Shown here one piece after another: positions 7,449 through 15,088 of a stretch of DNA of 41,899 nt (the stretch's first letter is position 1; each line of letters begins with the position of its first letter). The notes below the pieces were generated by a model. It searched no databases and was not told the origin of the DNA. It worked only from the letters and a program-made list of their open reading frames with translations. Made by a program: the position numbers and the translations under genes. The stretch is from Lachnospiraceae bacterium (lineage in GTDB: Bacteria; Bacillota; Clostridia; Lachnospirales; Anaerotignaceae). The DNA is taken from assembly GCA_019422065.1 (NCBI GenBank), contig JAHZEA010000006.1:89380-131278 (forward strand). Direction: 5' to 3'.

Positions 7449-8438
7449 ATGGATAAATATAACGATTTTACAAACGAAATTACTTATACAGATAAAAATA
7501 ATGAAAACAAAAATTATGCTCAACGCAAAAAAAGACGCAGGAAAAAAAGTGTATTTAAAAGCTTATTATCACTAAGTTTGTGTGCCGCTGTTTTTGGCGG
7601 TGTATCAGGAGGAACATTTTATGCAGTAAATAAAGTGCTTTGGGGTACAGAAGCTTTTGCCAGCAGCCAAACATCAGGAACATTTCAAACTGAGGAATAT
7701 ACTTCTTCAGAAGGCGGATTAATAAATACTTCATACTCATCAGGCCACTACAGTTTAAGTTTAGATGTGTCGGATATTGCGTCTGAAGGTCTTCCTTCTG
7801 TAGTGTCTGTTACTAATATTTCAGTTCAAGAAGTTGAAAACTTTTTTGGCCGATTTGGAAGAAACAGCCGTGTTCCGCTTACACAGGAAACAATGAGCTG
7901 CGGCTCTGGAATAATTATTGATAAAGATGATACGGATTTATACATGGTTACAAATTACCATGTTGTTGAAGGAGCAACAACACTTTCGGTAACATTTGTT
8001 GATAATGAAACTTATGAAGCTGAGTTATGTGGTTACGATGAAAGCAGTGATATAGCTGTTATAAAAGTATCTCTTAATGATTTAACTGATGATACATTAT
8101 CTCAAGTTTCGGTTATAAGCATAGGAGATTCAGATGACTTAGTAGTAGGCGAACAGGTAGTAGCAATAGGTAATGCGTTAGGTTATGGACAGTCGGTTAC
8201 TACAGGCATTGTAAGTGCTATGAACCGCAGCATAAGCAGCAGCGGTAATTCTTCTGCAACATATATACAAACAGATGCAGCTATTAATCCCGGAAACAGC
8301 GGCGGAGCTTTGCTTAATATGGACGGAGAATTAGTTGGTATTAATACTGCTAAAATTGCTTCTTCAGAAGTAGAAGGCATGGGGTACGCTATACCAATAT
8401 CGCAGGTTATGGATTTAATACAATCTTTTATAGGATAA
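7449..8438 (+). CDS. HtrA/DegP-like membrane-anchored serine protease lacking a PDZ domain
   Basis: Trypsin-fold protease of 329 residues. A basic, Asn/Lys-rich cytoplasmic N terminus, one membrane segment (about 28-50), a Ser/Thr-rich linker, then the protease domain facing outward. The triad is visible: H171 (TNYHVV), D201 (SSDIAV), S284 (NPGNSGG). The protein stops at VMDLIQSFIG, where a PDZ domain normally begins in bacterial HtrA; the next gene's ribosome binding site follows within 25 nt, so this is not a sequencing break. AAAGGAA at 7434-7440 selects ATG 7449 rather than ATG 7431. It is expected to degrade or process envelope proteins. It heads an operon preceded by the paired TTAAG boxes. 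Confidence 0.9.
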   Translation: MDKYNDFTNEITYTDKNNENKNYAQRKKRRRKKSVFKSLLSLSLCAAVFGGVSGGTFYAVNKVLWGTEAFASSQTSGTFQTEEYTSSEGGLINTSYSSGHYSLSLDVSDIASEGLPSVVSVTNISVQEVENFFGRFGRNSRVPLTQETMSCGSGIIIDKDDTDLYMVTNYHVVEGATTLSVTFVDNETYEAELCGYDESSDIAVIKVSLNDLTDDTLSQVSVISIGDSDDLVVGEQVVAIGNALGYGQSVTTGIVSAMNRSISSSGNSSATYIQTDAAINPGNSGGALLNMDGELVGINTAKIASSEVEGMGYAIPISQVMDLIQSFIG

Positions 8439-8468
8439 AAGCAGTACGCTAAAAAGGAGGAATTGCAA

Positions 8469-9161
8469 GTGAACTATCAATCTACATTTAAAAAACAGCA
8501 AAAGGAAAAAATACTTCAAACCATGCAAAACTACATGAAGTTGGATGATTATGGTCGTACAACTATAAGAAATATATATTTTGATACACAAAATTTTCGT
8601 TTGGCAAGGCGTTCTTTAGAAAAACCGGTTTATAAAGAGAAGCTTCGTTTGCGCAGCTATAAAGCTGTAGGGCCTGATGAGCCGGTGTTTGTAGAGCTGA
8701 AAAAGAAATATGATTCTGTAGTTTATAAGCGCAGACTTGTTATGCCTGAAATACAGGCAGCCGATACATTTAAAAATAACCTTCCTATTCCTGTTAAGTC
8801 ACAAATAGCTGATGAAATTAACTATTTTAGACAATATTACAAAACTCTGCGCCCGGCGGTTTTCCTTTCTTATGAGAGAGAGGCTTATTATTCTTTAGAC
8901 GGAAGCGACTTTAGGGTTACATTTGATGAGAATATACTCTATCGTGAGAATGATTTTTCCCTTGGCAGTGGAACGTATGGAATACCGCTTATTAAAAACA
9001 CTCAAACTTTAATGGAAATTAAAACATCCGGCGGGTATCCTCTTTGGATGTGCCATGTTCTTAATGACTTAAGTATATTTAAAGCTTCATTTACAAAATA
9101 TGGTTCTGCCTATATTAATATTATGAATAATAAAGCGAAAGGAATGATTTTATATGCTTAA
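8469..9161 (+). CDS. VTC-domain polyphosphate polymerase homologue, apparently lacking the first strand motif
   Basis: Belongs to the VTC/triphosphate-tunnel family, whose yeast member Vtc4 makes inorganic polyphosphate from ATP. Tunnel motifs are present: RNIYFDT (34-40), EKLRLRSY (57-64, with R60/R62), VFVELKKKYDSVVYKRR (73-89), a late MEIKTSGGYPLW and SFTKYGSAY. The usual first strand, an R-Y-E-x-K-Y-like motif right after the initial YQSTFK, is absent: the protein runs from STFK straight into KQQKEKILQTM. An in-frame loss of roughly ten residues is the simplest reading (from memory of homologues). AGGAGG at 8455-8460 fixes GTG 8469. It overlaps the DUF4956 gene by 8 nt. Confidence 0.88.
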   Translation: MNYQSTFKKQQKEKILQTMQNYMKLDDYGRTTIRNIYFDTQNFRLARRSLEKPVYKEKLRLRSYKAVGPDEPVFVELKKKYDSVVYKRRLVMPEIQAADTFKNNLPIPVKSQIADEINYFRQYYKTLRPAVFLSYEREAYYSLDGSDFRVTFDENILYRENDFSLGSGTYGIPLIKNTQTLMEIKTSGGYPLWMCHVLNDLSIFKASFTKYGSAYINIMNNKAKGMILYA

Positions 9162-9849
9162 CGGCTTATTCAGGGGGATTTTTGATACAGAAATGACAAG
9201 TGTTATAGCTGTATCTGATTTTTTAGCATGTGTTGCATGTTCAATTATAATAGGCTTAATTTTAGCTGCATGTTATATGTATAAAACTAAATATACCAAA
9301 AGCTTTGTAGCTACATTAGCTCTTTTGCCTTCTATTGTATGTGTTGTTATTATGATGGTAAACGGAAATATCGGAGCAGGTGTTGCGGTAGCAGGAGCTT
9401 TCAGCCTTGTTAGATTCCGCTCAGTGCCGGGCTCGGCAAAGGAAATAGGAGCTATATTTTTGGCAATGGGCACAGGGCTTATAGTAGGAATGGGATATTT
9501 AGGATACGGATTGCTTTTTGCTGTTGTACTCGGTGTTTTAAGTGTTGTCTACAGCTATTTAGATTTTGGAGCTAAAAGACGTCATAACTTATATAAAACT
9601 TTGCATATAACAATTCCTGAGGATTTGGATTATACAAATGTTTTTAATGATATTCTTAGCGAGTACGCTTCTGATTATGAAGTGGTTCAGGTTAAAACAA
9701 CAAACATGGGAAGTCTTTTTAAACTGACATACAATATTACACTGCGCAGTGTTGATAAAGAAAAAGAACTAATAGATAAACTGCGTTGCAGAAACGGAAA
9801 TATTGAAATTTCAGTTTCTAAACAAGAAACAGTTATAGGTGAATTATAA
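9154..9849 (+). CDS. DUF4956 membrane protein
   Basis: Integral membrane protein of 231 residues with about four membrane segments in the first 140 (about 18-44, 50-70, 72-88 and 98-138). The conserved loop GAFSLVRFRSVPGSAKEIGAIF is followed by a soluble C-terminal domain of about 90 residues. This family is regularly found beside VTC-domain proteins in Firmicutes; its biochemical role is not established. The 8-nt overlap with the VTC gene implies coupled translation. I infer that it may be the membrane partner of the polymerase, by analogy with the transmembrane parts of eukaryotic VTC complexes. Confidence 0.88.
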   Translation: MLNGLFRGIFDTEMTSVIAVSDFLACVACSIIIGLILAACYMYKTKYTKSFVATLALLPSIVCVVIMMVNGNIGAGVAVAGAFSLVRFRSVPGSAKEIGAIFLAMGTGLIVGMGYLGYGLLFAVVLGVLSVVYSYLDFGAKRRHNLYKTLHITIPEDLDYTNVFNDILSEYASDYEVVQVKTTNMGSLFKLTYNITLRSVDKEKELIDKLRCRNGNIEISVSKQETVIGEL

Positions 9850-9862
9850 TGGAGGTTATTAA

Positions 9863-11872
9863 ATGAAAAAGTATACGATTTTGCCTATTGCATTGGCAGT
9901 TGTTGTATTTTCTGCTGCATGCAGTGCCCAAAGTACATCAGGAACAAATATAGGAAGTGTATCTGCTTCATCAGCAGAAGAAAATTCGGCTCAAACATCA
10001 GCTTTAGCAGCTGAAATGTTTACAGACAGAGATTTGGAAATAGGCTATGATGAGGATAGTGCGGCAAAAATAACTCTCTCAGCAGATAGTGCCTCAAGTA
10101 CTTCAGATGCTGTAAGTATTTCAGGCAGTACAGTTACTATTACCGATGAAGGCACTTATATTTTATCAGGCACATTAGATGATGGAATGATAATTGTTAA
10201 TGCTGAGGACACAGACAAAGTGCAGCTGGTTCTTAACGGAATAGACATTACAAGTTCTTCATCAGCTGCCATTTATGTTTTACAGGCGGATAAGGTGTTT
10301 ATTACAACAGCAACGGATTCTGACAATACGCTTTCAAACGGCGGCGAGTATGTGGCTATTGATGACAACAATATTGATTCGGTTATATTTGCAAAATCAG
10401 ATTTAACATTAAACGGAGCAGGTACGTTAAATATAAATGCTTCATCTGGACATGGTATTGTTTCAAAAGATGATTTGGTAATTGCAAGCGGAAATTATAG
10501 TATTATATCTGCAAGCCATGGAATTTCTGGAAAAGACAGCGTAAGGATAGCCGGCGGAACATTTGATATTGCTTCTGGTAAGGATGGTATACATTCAGAA
10601 AATGCCGACGATACATCGCTTGGATTTGTATATATTGCTGATGGCAATTTTAATATTTTATCTGAAGGTGACGGAATAAGCGCAGAATCATATTTAATAG
10701 CCGATAACGGAACATATGTAATTCAATCAGGCGGCGGAAGTGAAACTGTTGCTGAAAAGGCACAAAGCGAAGAAAGAGGATTTGGCGGAAAAGCACCGGG
10801 AGGAAACATTCCTGAAGATGGTACACCGGGAGAAAATCCACCTGAAATGGGTACACCGGAAGGAAATGCTCCTGAGCGCGGAGCACAAAGAGCAAATGCA
10901 CCTGAGCAGACTACACCTGAGGAAAAAGAGGTTTCCGACAGCCAAGGACAAAACACAAATGTTCAGGAAACAGCTGATACAACAGAGCAGTCAACTGATA
11001 CAACTGATTCAACAACAAGTACTAAAGGTATAAAAGCCGGAAGTGATTTAACAATAAACGGAGGTACCTACAATATTGATTCTGCGGATGATGCCTTACA
11101 CTGCAATGCAAACTTAACAATAAATGGAGGCTCGTTTGAAATATCTACAGGTGATGACGGTATACATGCTGATTCGGCAACAACTATAACAGATGGAAGT
11201 ATTAATATTTCCGAAAGTTATGAAGGAATAGAAGGCCTGTCTGTAGATATTACAGGAGGAAATATATCATTAGTGGCAAACGATGACGGAATTAATGCTG
11301 CGGGAGGTAATGACAGCAGCGGCTTTGGCGGACGAGGCGGAGATATGTTTGCTTCAACTGAAGGTGCATATATAAATATTTCCGGAGGCTCGGTTTATAT
11401 AAATGCTTCTGGTGATGGCATAGACTCCAATGGTGATATAACAGTTACAGGAGGAGAAATTTATGTGTCAGGGCCTACTAGTGGCGGAGACAGTGCTTTG
11501 GATTATAATGGCGATGCGGCTATTAACGGAGGAATATTTATTGCTACGGGCTCATCAGGTATGGCTCAGAATTTTAGTTCTTCATCTGAACAAGGCACAA
11601 TTATGGTTACAGTAGATTCTGTTGCATCAGGCAGTACAATTACACTTACTGACAGCAGCGGAAAGGAGCTTTTATCATGGCAGGCGGATAAAGATTTTAC
11701 ATCTGTTATTGTAAGCTGCCCTGAAATTACAGAAGGTTCAACTTATACATTAACTGCAGGCGACTCTACAACCGAAATTACTATGGATAGCTTAGTTTAT
11801 GGTTCTTCTTCAATGGGAGGCGGACGAGGCGGCATGGGCTCAGGAAAAGAAGGCCGCAGACAAATGCAGTAA
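9863..11872 (+). CDS. Surface lipoprotein with Cthe_2159-type (DUF4353) beta-helix carbohydrate-binding domain
   Basis: Large exported lipoprotein, 669 residues; lipobox SAAC with Cys20. Residues about 60-300 and 390-640 contain repeated beta-helix turns (GTYILSG, LTINGGTYNI, SGDDGIHADS, ISGGSVYINASGDGIDSNGD) rich in Asp, Gly and Asn. This is the pattern of the carbohydrate-binding family named after Clostridium thermocellum Cthe_2159, a calcium-dependent binder of acidic polysaccharide and cellulose. The helix is interrupted by a Pro/Glu/Gly repeat linker (about 295-385). It ends in a basic Gly-rich tail (MGGGRGGMGSGKEGRRQ). GGAGG precedes ATG 9863. It is the last gene of the HtrA-VTC-DUF4956 operon. 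A role in binding wall or host glycans is inferred. Confidence 0.85.
   Translation: MKKYTILPIALAVVVFSAACSAQSTSGTNIGSVSASSAEENSAQTSALAAEMFTDRDLEIGYDEDSAAKITLSADSASSTSDAVSISGSTVTITDEGTYILSGTLDDGMIIVNAEDTDKVQLVLNGIDITSSSSAAIYVLQADKVFITTATDSDNTLSNGGEYVAIDDNNIDSVIFAKSDLTLNGAGTLNINASSGHGIVSKDDLVIASGNYSIISASHGISGKDSVRIAGGTFDIASGKDGIHSENADDTSLGFVYIADGNFNILSEGDGISAESYLIADNGTYVIQSGGGSETVAEKAQSEERGFGGKAPGGNIPEDGTPGENPPEMGTPEGNAPERGAQRANAPEQTTPEEKEVSDSQGQNTNVQETADTTEQSTDTTDSTTSTKGIKAGSDLTINGGTYNIDSADDALHCNANLTINGGSFEISTGDDGIHADSATTITDGSINISESYEGIEGLSVDITGGNISLVANDDGINAAGGNDSSGFGGRGGDMFASTEGAYINISGGSVYINASGDGIDSNGDITVTGGEIYVSGPTSGGDSALDYNGDAAINGGIFIATGSSGMAQNFSSSSEQGTIMVTVDSVASGSTITLTDSSGKELLSWQADKDFTSVIVSCPEITEGSTYTLTAGDSTTEITMDSLVYGSSSMGGGRGGMGSGKEGRRQMQ
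10802..10921 (+). repeat. Four imperfect 30-bp coding repeats (decapeptide linker)
   Basis: Four consecutive 30-bp units encode ten-residue repeats of the form G-N-x-P-E-x-G-T-P-E (residues 314-353). The first two are closest to each other and the last two more diverged. Phase is kept throughout. The repeats lie in the middle of the beta-helix lipoprotein and probably form an extended linker that can vary in copy number. Confidence 0.8.
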
Positions 11873-11882
11873 GAATATAAAT

Positions 11883-11919
11883 AAATCCTGTTCTATAAAT
11901 CCGAACAGGATTTATTTTA
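11883..11919 (+). terminator. Terminator of the HtrA-VTC-DUF4956-lipoprotein operon
   Basis: AAATCCTGTTC and GAACAGGATTT form a perfect 11-bp stem, followed by ATTTTATTTG. Confidence 0.8.
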
Positions 11920-11948
11920 TTTGTAAAAACTTATAAAACTTAATTTAC

Positions 11949-11979
11949 TTGACTGTATATTAACAAAATGAAATAATAT
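11949..11979 (+). promoter_or_regulatory. Promoter of the TIGR04076 gene
   Basis: TTGACT at 11949-11954, then overlapping -10 candidates in AATAATAT (11972-11979) with 17 to 19-bp spacing. Confidence 0.5.
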
Positions 11980-11999
11980 AAACTGTAGGGAGTGATGAA

Positions 12000-12344
12000 A
12001 TGAATAAAGTTAAAATTACGATTTTAAAAACTACTTTAGACAAAGAACTGGCAGAAGAGTATGGAGCTGAAGGCCTTACGGCTTGCCCTATGATGAAAAA
12101 AGGGCAAGTGTTTTATGCTGATTATTCAAAACCACAGGGATTTTGTGATGAAGCATGGAAAGCTATTTATCAGTATGTATTTGCTCTTGCTCATGGTTCA
12201 GGCAAAGAATTATTCTATTATGGTGATTGGATTAGAAAACCTGGTGTTGCCATTTGCAGCTGCAACGATGGATTAAGACCAGTTATTTTTAAATTAGAGG
12301 CAACAGAAGAAAAGTCCCAAATAGACTATGTTCCAGTACGATAA
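12000..12344 (+). CDS. TIGR04076 family protein
   Basis: Cytoplasmic protein of 114 residues with the marks of this uncharacterised family: KVKITILKTTLDKELAEEYG, an ACPMMKKGQVF segment, the GFCDEAWKAIYQYVFALAHG core, and the C-terminal ICSCNDGLRPVIFKLE. Conserved Cys residues at about 30, 54, 85 and 87 hint at metal or redox chemistry, but no function is established. An AGGGAG box precedes ATG 12000. It is monocistronic between a promoter and a bidirectional terminator. Confidence 0.88.
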   Translation: MNKVKITILKTTLDKELAEEYGAEGLTACPMMKKGQVFYADYSKPQGFCDEAWKAIYQYVFALAHGSGKELFYYGDWIRKPGVAICSCNDGLRPVIFKLEATEEKSQIDYVPVR

Positions 12345-12362
12345 AATATATTAGCTAAATAT

Positions 12363-12405
12363 AAAAAAGCCTTCAAGCTTTATTAAAGTTAATGAAGGCT
12401 TTTTT
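12363..12405. terminator. Bidirectional terminator
   Basis: AAAAAAGCCTTC pairs with GAAGGCTTTTTT. A-run and T-run flank it on both strands, so it can end the TIGR04076 gene (plus) and the convergent CDF gene (minus). Confidence 0.85.
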
Positions 12406-12432
12406 GTATTAAATTTATAAAGGTGTTAATAA

Positions 12433-13314
12433 TTAATTTAATTTAAAATATGGGTTTACATGAACCATGCAATGCTTAACATCCGGCATGTTTGATTCGA
12501 TTTTATCATGCACTTCCTGCGCTATTTGATGACCTTCGTAAACTGTTAAGTTTCCATCTACAGATATTTCAACATCAACAAATATACGTGGGCCATGAAT
12601 TCTTGTTTTAATATCGTCTATACAATACACACCTTTAACGCCGGATATTATTTCTTTAATTTTATTTATATCTTCTTGGCTGGCGGCTTTATCTATCAGC
12701 TGATTGTATGCCTGAATATATATTTCAACACTTACTCGAATTATCATTACGCATACTGCTATAGAAGCAATAGGGTCGAGAATTTCAATTCCTGCTATGG
12801 CACCACCTATACCAATTAATGTGCCTACTGATGAAAAAGCGTCGCTTCTGTGGTGCCATGCATCTGCTTTTAAAGACGGGCTATCTATTTTTTTTGCAGC
12901 CCTTACAGTATAATGATACATCCATTCTTTAACGGCAATAGATATTACTGCCGCAACTAAAGCCAACATTCCAGGGCGTGTAAAGTCGCTGTGTATTATA
13001 TTTTTAATACCGCTATAGCCTATGCCTATTGCAGTTATGGCAAGAAGTATAGCTAAAAGCTTTGAAACAACGGCTTCTATTTTTTCGTGGCCGTATGGAT
13101 GGTCGCTGTCGTCTGGCTTAGTTGATAATTTCATGCCTATCATAACCGCTATGGTTGTAACAACATCTGACAGAGTATGTATTCCGTCTGCAACCATTGC
13201 GCCGCTTCGGGCTATAATTCCTGATGCTATTTTAAATACTGAAAGCACCACATTTGCTATAATAGTTGTTTTGCCTACACGGTTAACTACTAATAACCGT
13301 TCATCACTGTCCAT
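12433..13314 (-). CDS. Cation diffusion facilitator (CDF) family metal transporter
   Basis: Membrane exporter of divalent metals (Zn, Mn or Fe type) of 293 residues, with about six membrane segments. Metal-site motifs are visible: MVADGIHTLSD in TM2, HPYGHEKIEA in the loop, and DAWHHRSDAFSS (HxxxD) in TM5. The C-terminal cytoplasmic domain ends with the VHVNPYF-type motif. GGGAGG lies 7 nt before the ATG at 13314; a longer frame to 13389 starts upstream of that box and is unlikely. The metal cannot be assigned from sequence alone. Confidence 0.93.
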   Translation of the reverse strand: MDSDERLLVVNRVGKTTIIANVVLSVFKIASGIIARSGAMVADGIHTLSDVVTTIAVMIGMKLSTKPDDSDHPYGHEKIEAVVSKLLAILLAITAIGIGYSGIKNIIHSDFTRPGMLALVAAVISIAVKEWMYHYTVRAAKKIDSPSLKADAWHHRSDAFSSVGTLIGIGGAIAGIEILDPIASIAVCVMIIRVSVEIYIQAYNQLIDKAASQEDINKIKEIISGVKGVYCIDDIKTRIHGPRIFVDVEISVDGNLTVYEGHQIAQEVHDKIESNMPDVKHCMVHVNPYFKLN

Positions 13315-13357
13315 AAAAAGACCTCCCAAGGTGAAATGTAAATTAAGTTTTCTATAT

Positions 13358-13386
13358 ATAATATGTTTAATTTGCCTTAGAGTCAA
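13358..13386 (-). promoter_or_regulatory. Promoter of the CDF transporter gene
   Basis: On the minus strand, TTGACT (13386-13381), a 17-bp spacer, and TATTAT (13363-13358). Confidence 0.6.
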
Positions 13387-13513
13387 CACAAATTATAGTT
13401 GCTTTTGCTTAATTTACATTAATTATTAAAAAATTGATTGTTTTTAGAAGGATTTTTGAATGATTTGCAGAATAATATAGATATAATAATATAAAAGTAT
13501 ATCGCTTTTCTGG

Positions 13514-13542
13514 TTGAGCAAAAAACTTTTATGTTGTATAAT
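13514..13542 (+). promoter_or_regulatory. Promoter of the P-loop/radical SAM pair
   Basis: TTGAGC at 13514-13519, a 17-bp spacer, and a perfect TATAAT at 13537-13542. Confidence 0.65.
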
Positions 13543-13576
13543 AAAATAAACATATCCAGATAAGGGGGAGTTTTTT

Positions 13577-13987
13577 ATGATACAGATACTTGCGGGCGAA
13601 AAAGGCGAAGGTAAAACAAAAAGACTTTTAGAAATGGCAAATGATGCCGGAAAAACATCAAAAGGACATGTTGTTTTTATTGATGACGATAACAGACACA
13701 TGTATGATTTACATTATAACATTCGTTTTGTTAAAACAAATTTTGTTATGAATGACCAGAAGATATTCTTCGGTTTCATTTGCGGCATTCTTTCACAGGA
13801 CAGCGATATAGAGCAGATTTATATCGATGGTCTCCATAATATTGTTAAAGACCTTACAAATGATGATATTAAGGAATTTATCAGCGAAATTGAAAATCTT
13901 TCCAAAGAAAACAGCGTGGATTTTGTATTCATAATCAGTTCTAAACCAGAGACTCTTCCTGAAGAGGTTAAAAAATACATTATATAA
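13577..13987 (+). CDS. Small P-loop ATP-binding protein, unknown function
   Basis: Cytoplasmic protein of 136 residues. Walker A is GEKGEGKT (residues 7-14) and a Walker B-like strand is IEQIYIDGLH. I recall similar short Clostridial proteins being labelled twitching-motility PilT-like, but there is no PilT hexamer domain here and no pilus gene nearby, so that name should not be trusted. AAGGGGGAG precedes ATG 13577. The radical SAM gene begins 2 nt after its stop, so the two are co-transcribed. Function unknown. Confidence 0.8.
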   Translation: MIQILAGEKGEGKTKRLLEMANDAGKTSKGHVVFIDDDNRHMYDLHYNIRFVKTNFVMNDQKIFFGFICGILSQDSDIEQIYIDGLHNIVKDLTNDDIKEFISEIENLSKENSVDFVFIISSKPETLPEEVKKYII

Positions 13988-13989
13988 TT

Positions 13990-14927
13990 ATGGATATATA
14001 CAACAGATACTCTGATTATTTAAAAAATCATTTTGGATGCAGAGTTTATAAACTGCCAGTTAATATTCCAGTTTCATGTCCTAACAGGCAAGGCGGTTTG
14101 AAAGGTTGTACTTATTGCGATGAAAAAGGTGCCGGATTTGATAATTTATCCGGCATTTTTTCTGTTAAGGAACAAATCGCCAAGAATAAGGAATATATAG
14201 GAAAGAAATATAAAGCTGATAAATTTACCGCGTATTTTCAAAATTTTACAAACACTTACCTGCCTTTAGACATGTTTAAAAAATATATGTGTGAAGCTTG
14301 TGAGGATGGCATAGTTGAGATTGCATTATCCACAAGGCCGGACTGCATTAGAAAAGAATATCTTGATGTATTAAAGAATATATCAGATGAAAAAAACATA
14401 GAAATTACAATAGAGCTTGGGCTTCAAAGTGTTAATTACCATACACTTAATAAAATAAACAGAGGCCATACTTTAGCCGAATTTATAGAAGCCGTATTGG
14501 AAATAAAGAAATACGGTTTTAAAACATGTGCACATATGATACTTAATCTGCCATGGGATGATATGACAGACTGTATAGAAGGGGCTAAAATAATTTCTGT
14601 TTTAGGTGTTGACTTTGTTAAGCTCCATTCGTTATATATAGCAGAAAACACAGAAATGGCTAAGCAGTATAAAAATGGAGATTTTGAGATATGTTCTTTA
14701 GATGAATACGCAAAAAGGACAGCTACTTTTATAAGATACCAAAGCAGTATTTAGAAAGAATAGTTTCAAGAGCACCTAAAGAAAACACGCTATTTGCTAA
14801 CTGGGGAAGAAGCAACTGGTATGTGCGTGATTATATAGAAAATTACATGCGTGAAGAAGGCTACTGCCAATCCCAGCTTTGCAGGTATATGGGTGGCTCA
14901 GCTCTTGACGTATTTTTTAATAACTAA
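13990..14927 (+). pseudogene. TIGR01212-family (YhcC/YtqA-like) radical SAM gene with a frameshift
   Basis: The first frame runs 13990-14754 (254 residues) and carries the family's radical SAM cluster C30-x9-C40-x2-C43 (SCPNRQGGLKGCTYC). It also has an AYFQNFTNTY strand, ALSTRPDC and the ELGLQSVN segment. After FIRY it runs into TAG. The missing family C terminus continues in the -1 frame from about 14739 to TAA 14925-14927: YLERIVSRAPKENTLFANWGR..., then YMREEGYCQ. Restoring one base between about 14713 and 14754 would rejoin the halves into about 312 residues. It is either a true disruption, a sequencing indel or, less likely, a recoding event. Members of this family are radical SAM enzymes of unproven substrate. 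Confidence 0.8.
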
Positions 14928-15088
14928 GTTTACGCTTAAGTTACAGTATTATTAACAAATAATGAACATTGTCGAAATGATTTGGCATGTGTGATAAAAT
15001 AGTTACAATGCGCTAATAAAGATTTAAGTGGTTTGGTCAAATAATAAATAATGACCAAAATATAACAAGTAAGGGGGACGGGTAGTTA

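Noticed and set aside
10650..10956. Open minus-strand frames across the Pro/Gly repeat of the beta-helix lipoprotein
   Set aside because: They arise from the repetitive, stop-poor composition of the plus-strand gene; there is no ribosome binding site and no family resemblance.
13315..13389. 25-residue N-terminal extension of the CDF transporter
   Set aside because: It would start upstream of the ribosome binding site and inside the promoter region; the GGGAGG box points to the ATG at 13314.
13022..13429. Plus-strand frame of 135 codons over the CDF gene
   Set aside because: It is the mirror of a clearly recognisable CDF transporter and has no ribosome binding site.
13577..13987. PilT/twitching-motility assignment for the P-loop protein
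   Set aside because: Only the Walker motifs are shared; length, domain content and gene context do not fit a pilus retraction ATPase.
14712..14752. Possible programmed -1 frameshift at A-AAA-AGG in the radical SAM gene
   Set aside because: A -1 slip there keeps the frame open, but it would replace RTATFIRY, which fits the family, with KDSYFYKI. No stimulatory stem-loop is obvious and the family is not known to use recoding. A lost base further on is simpler.
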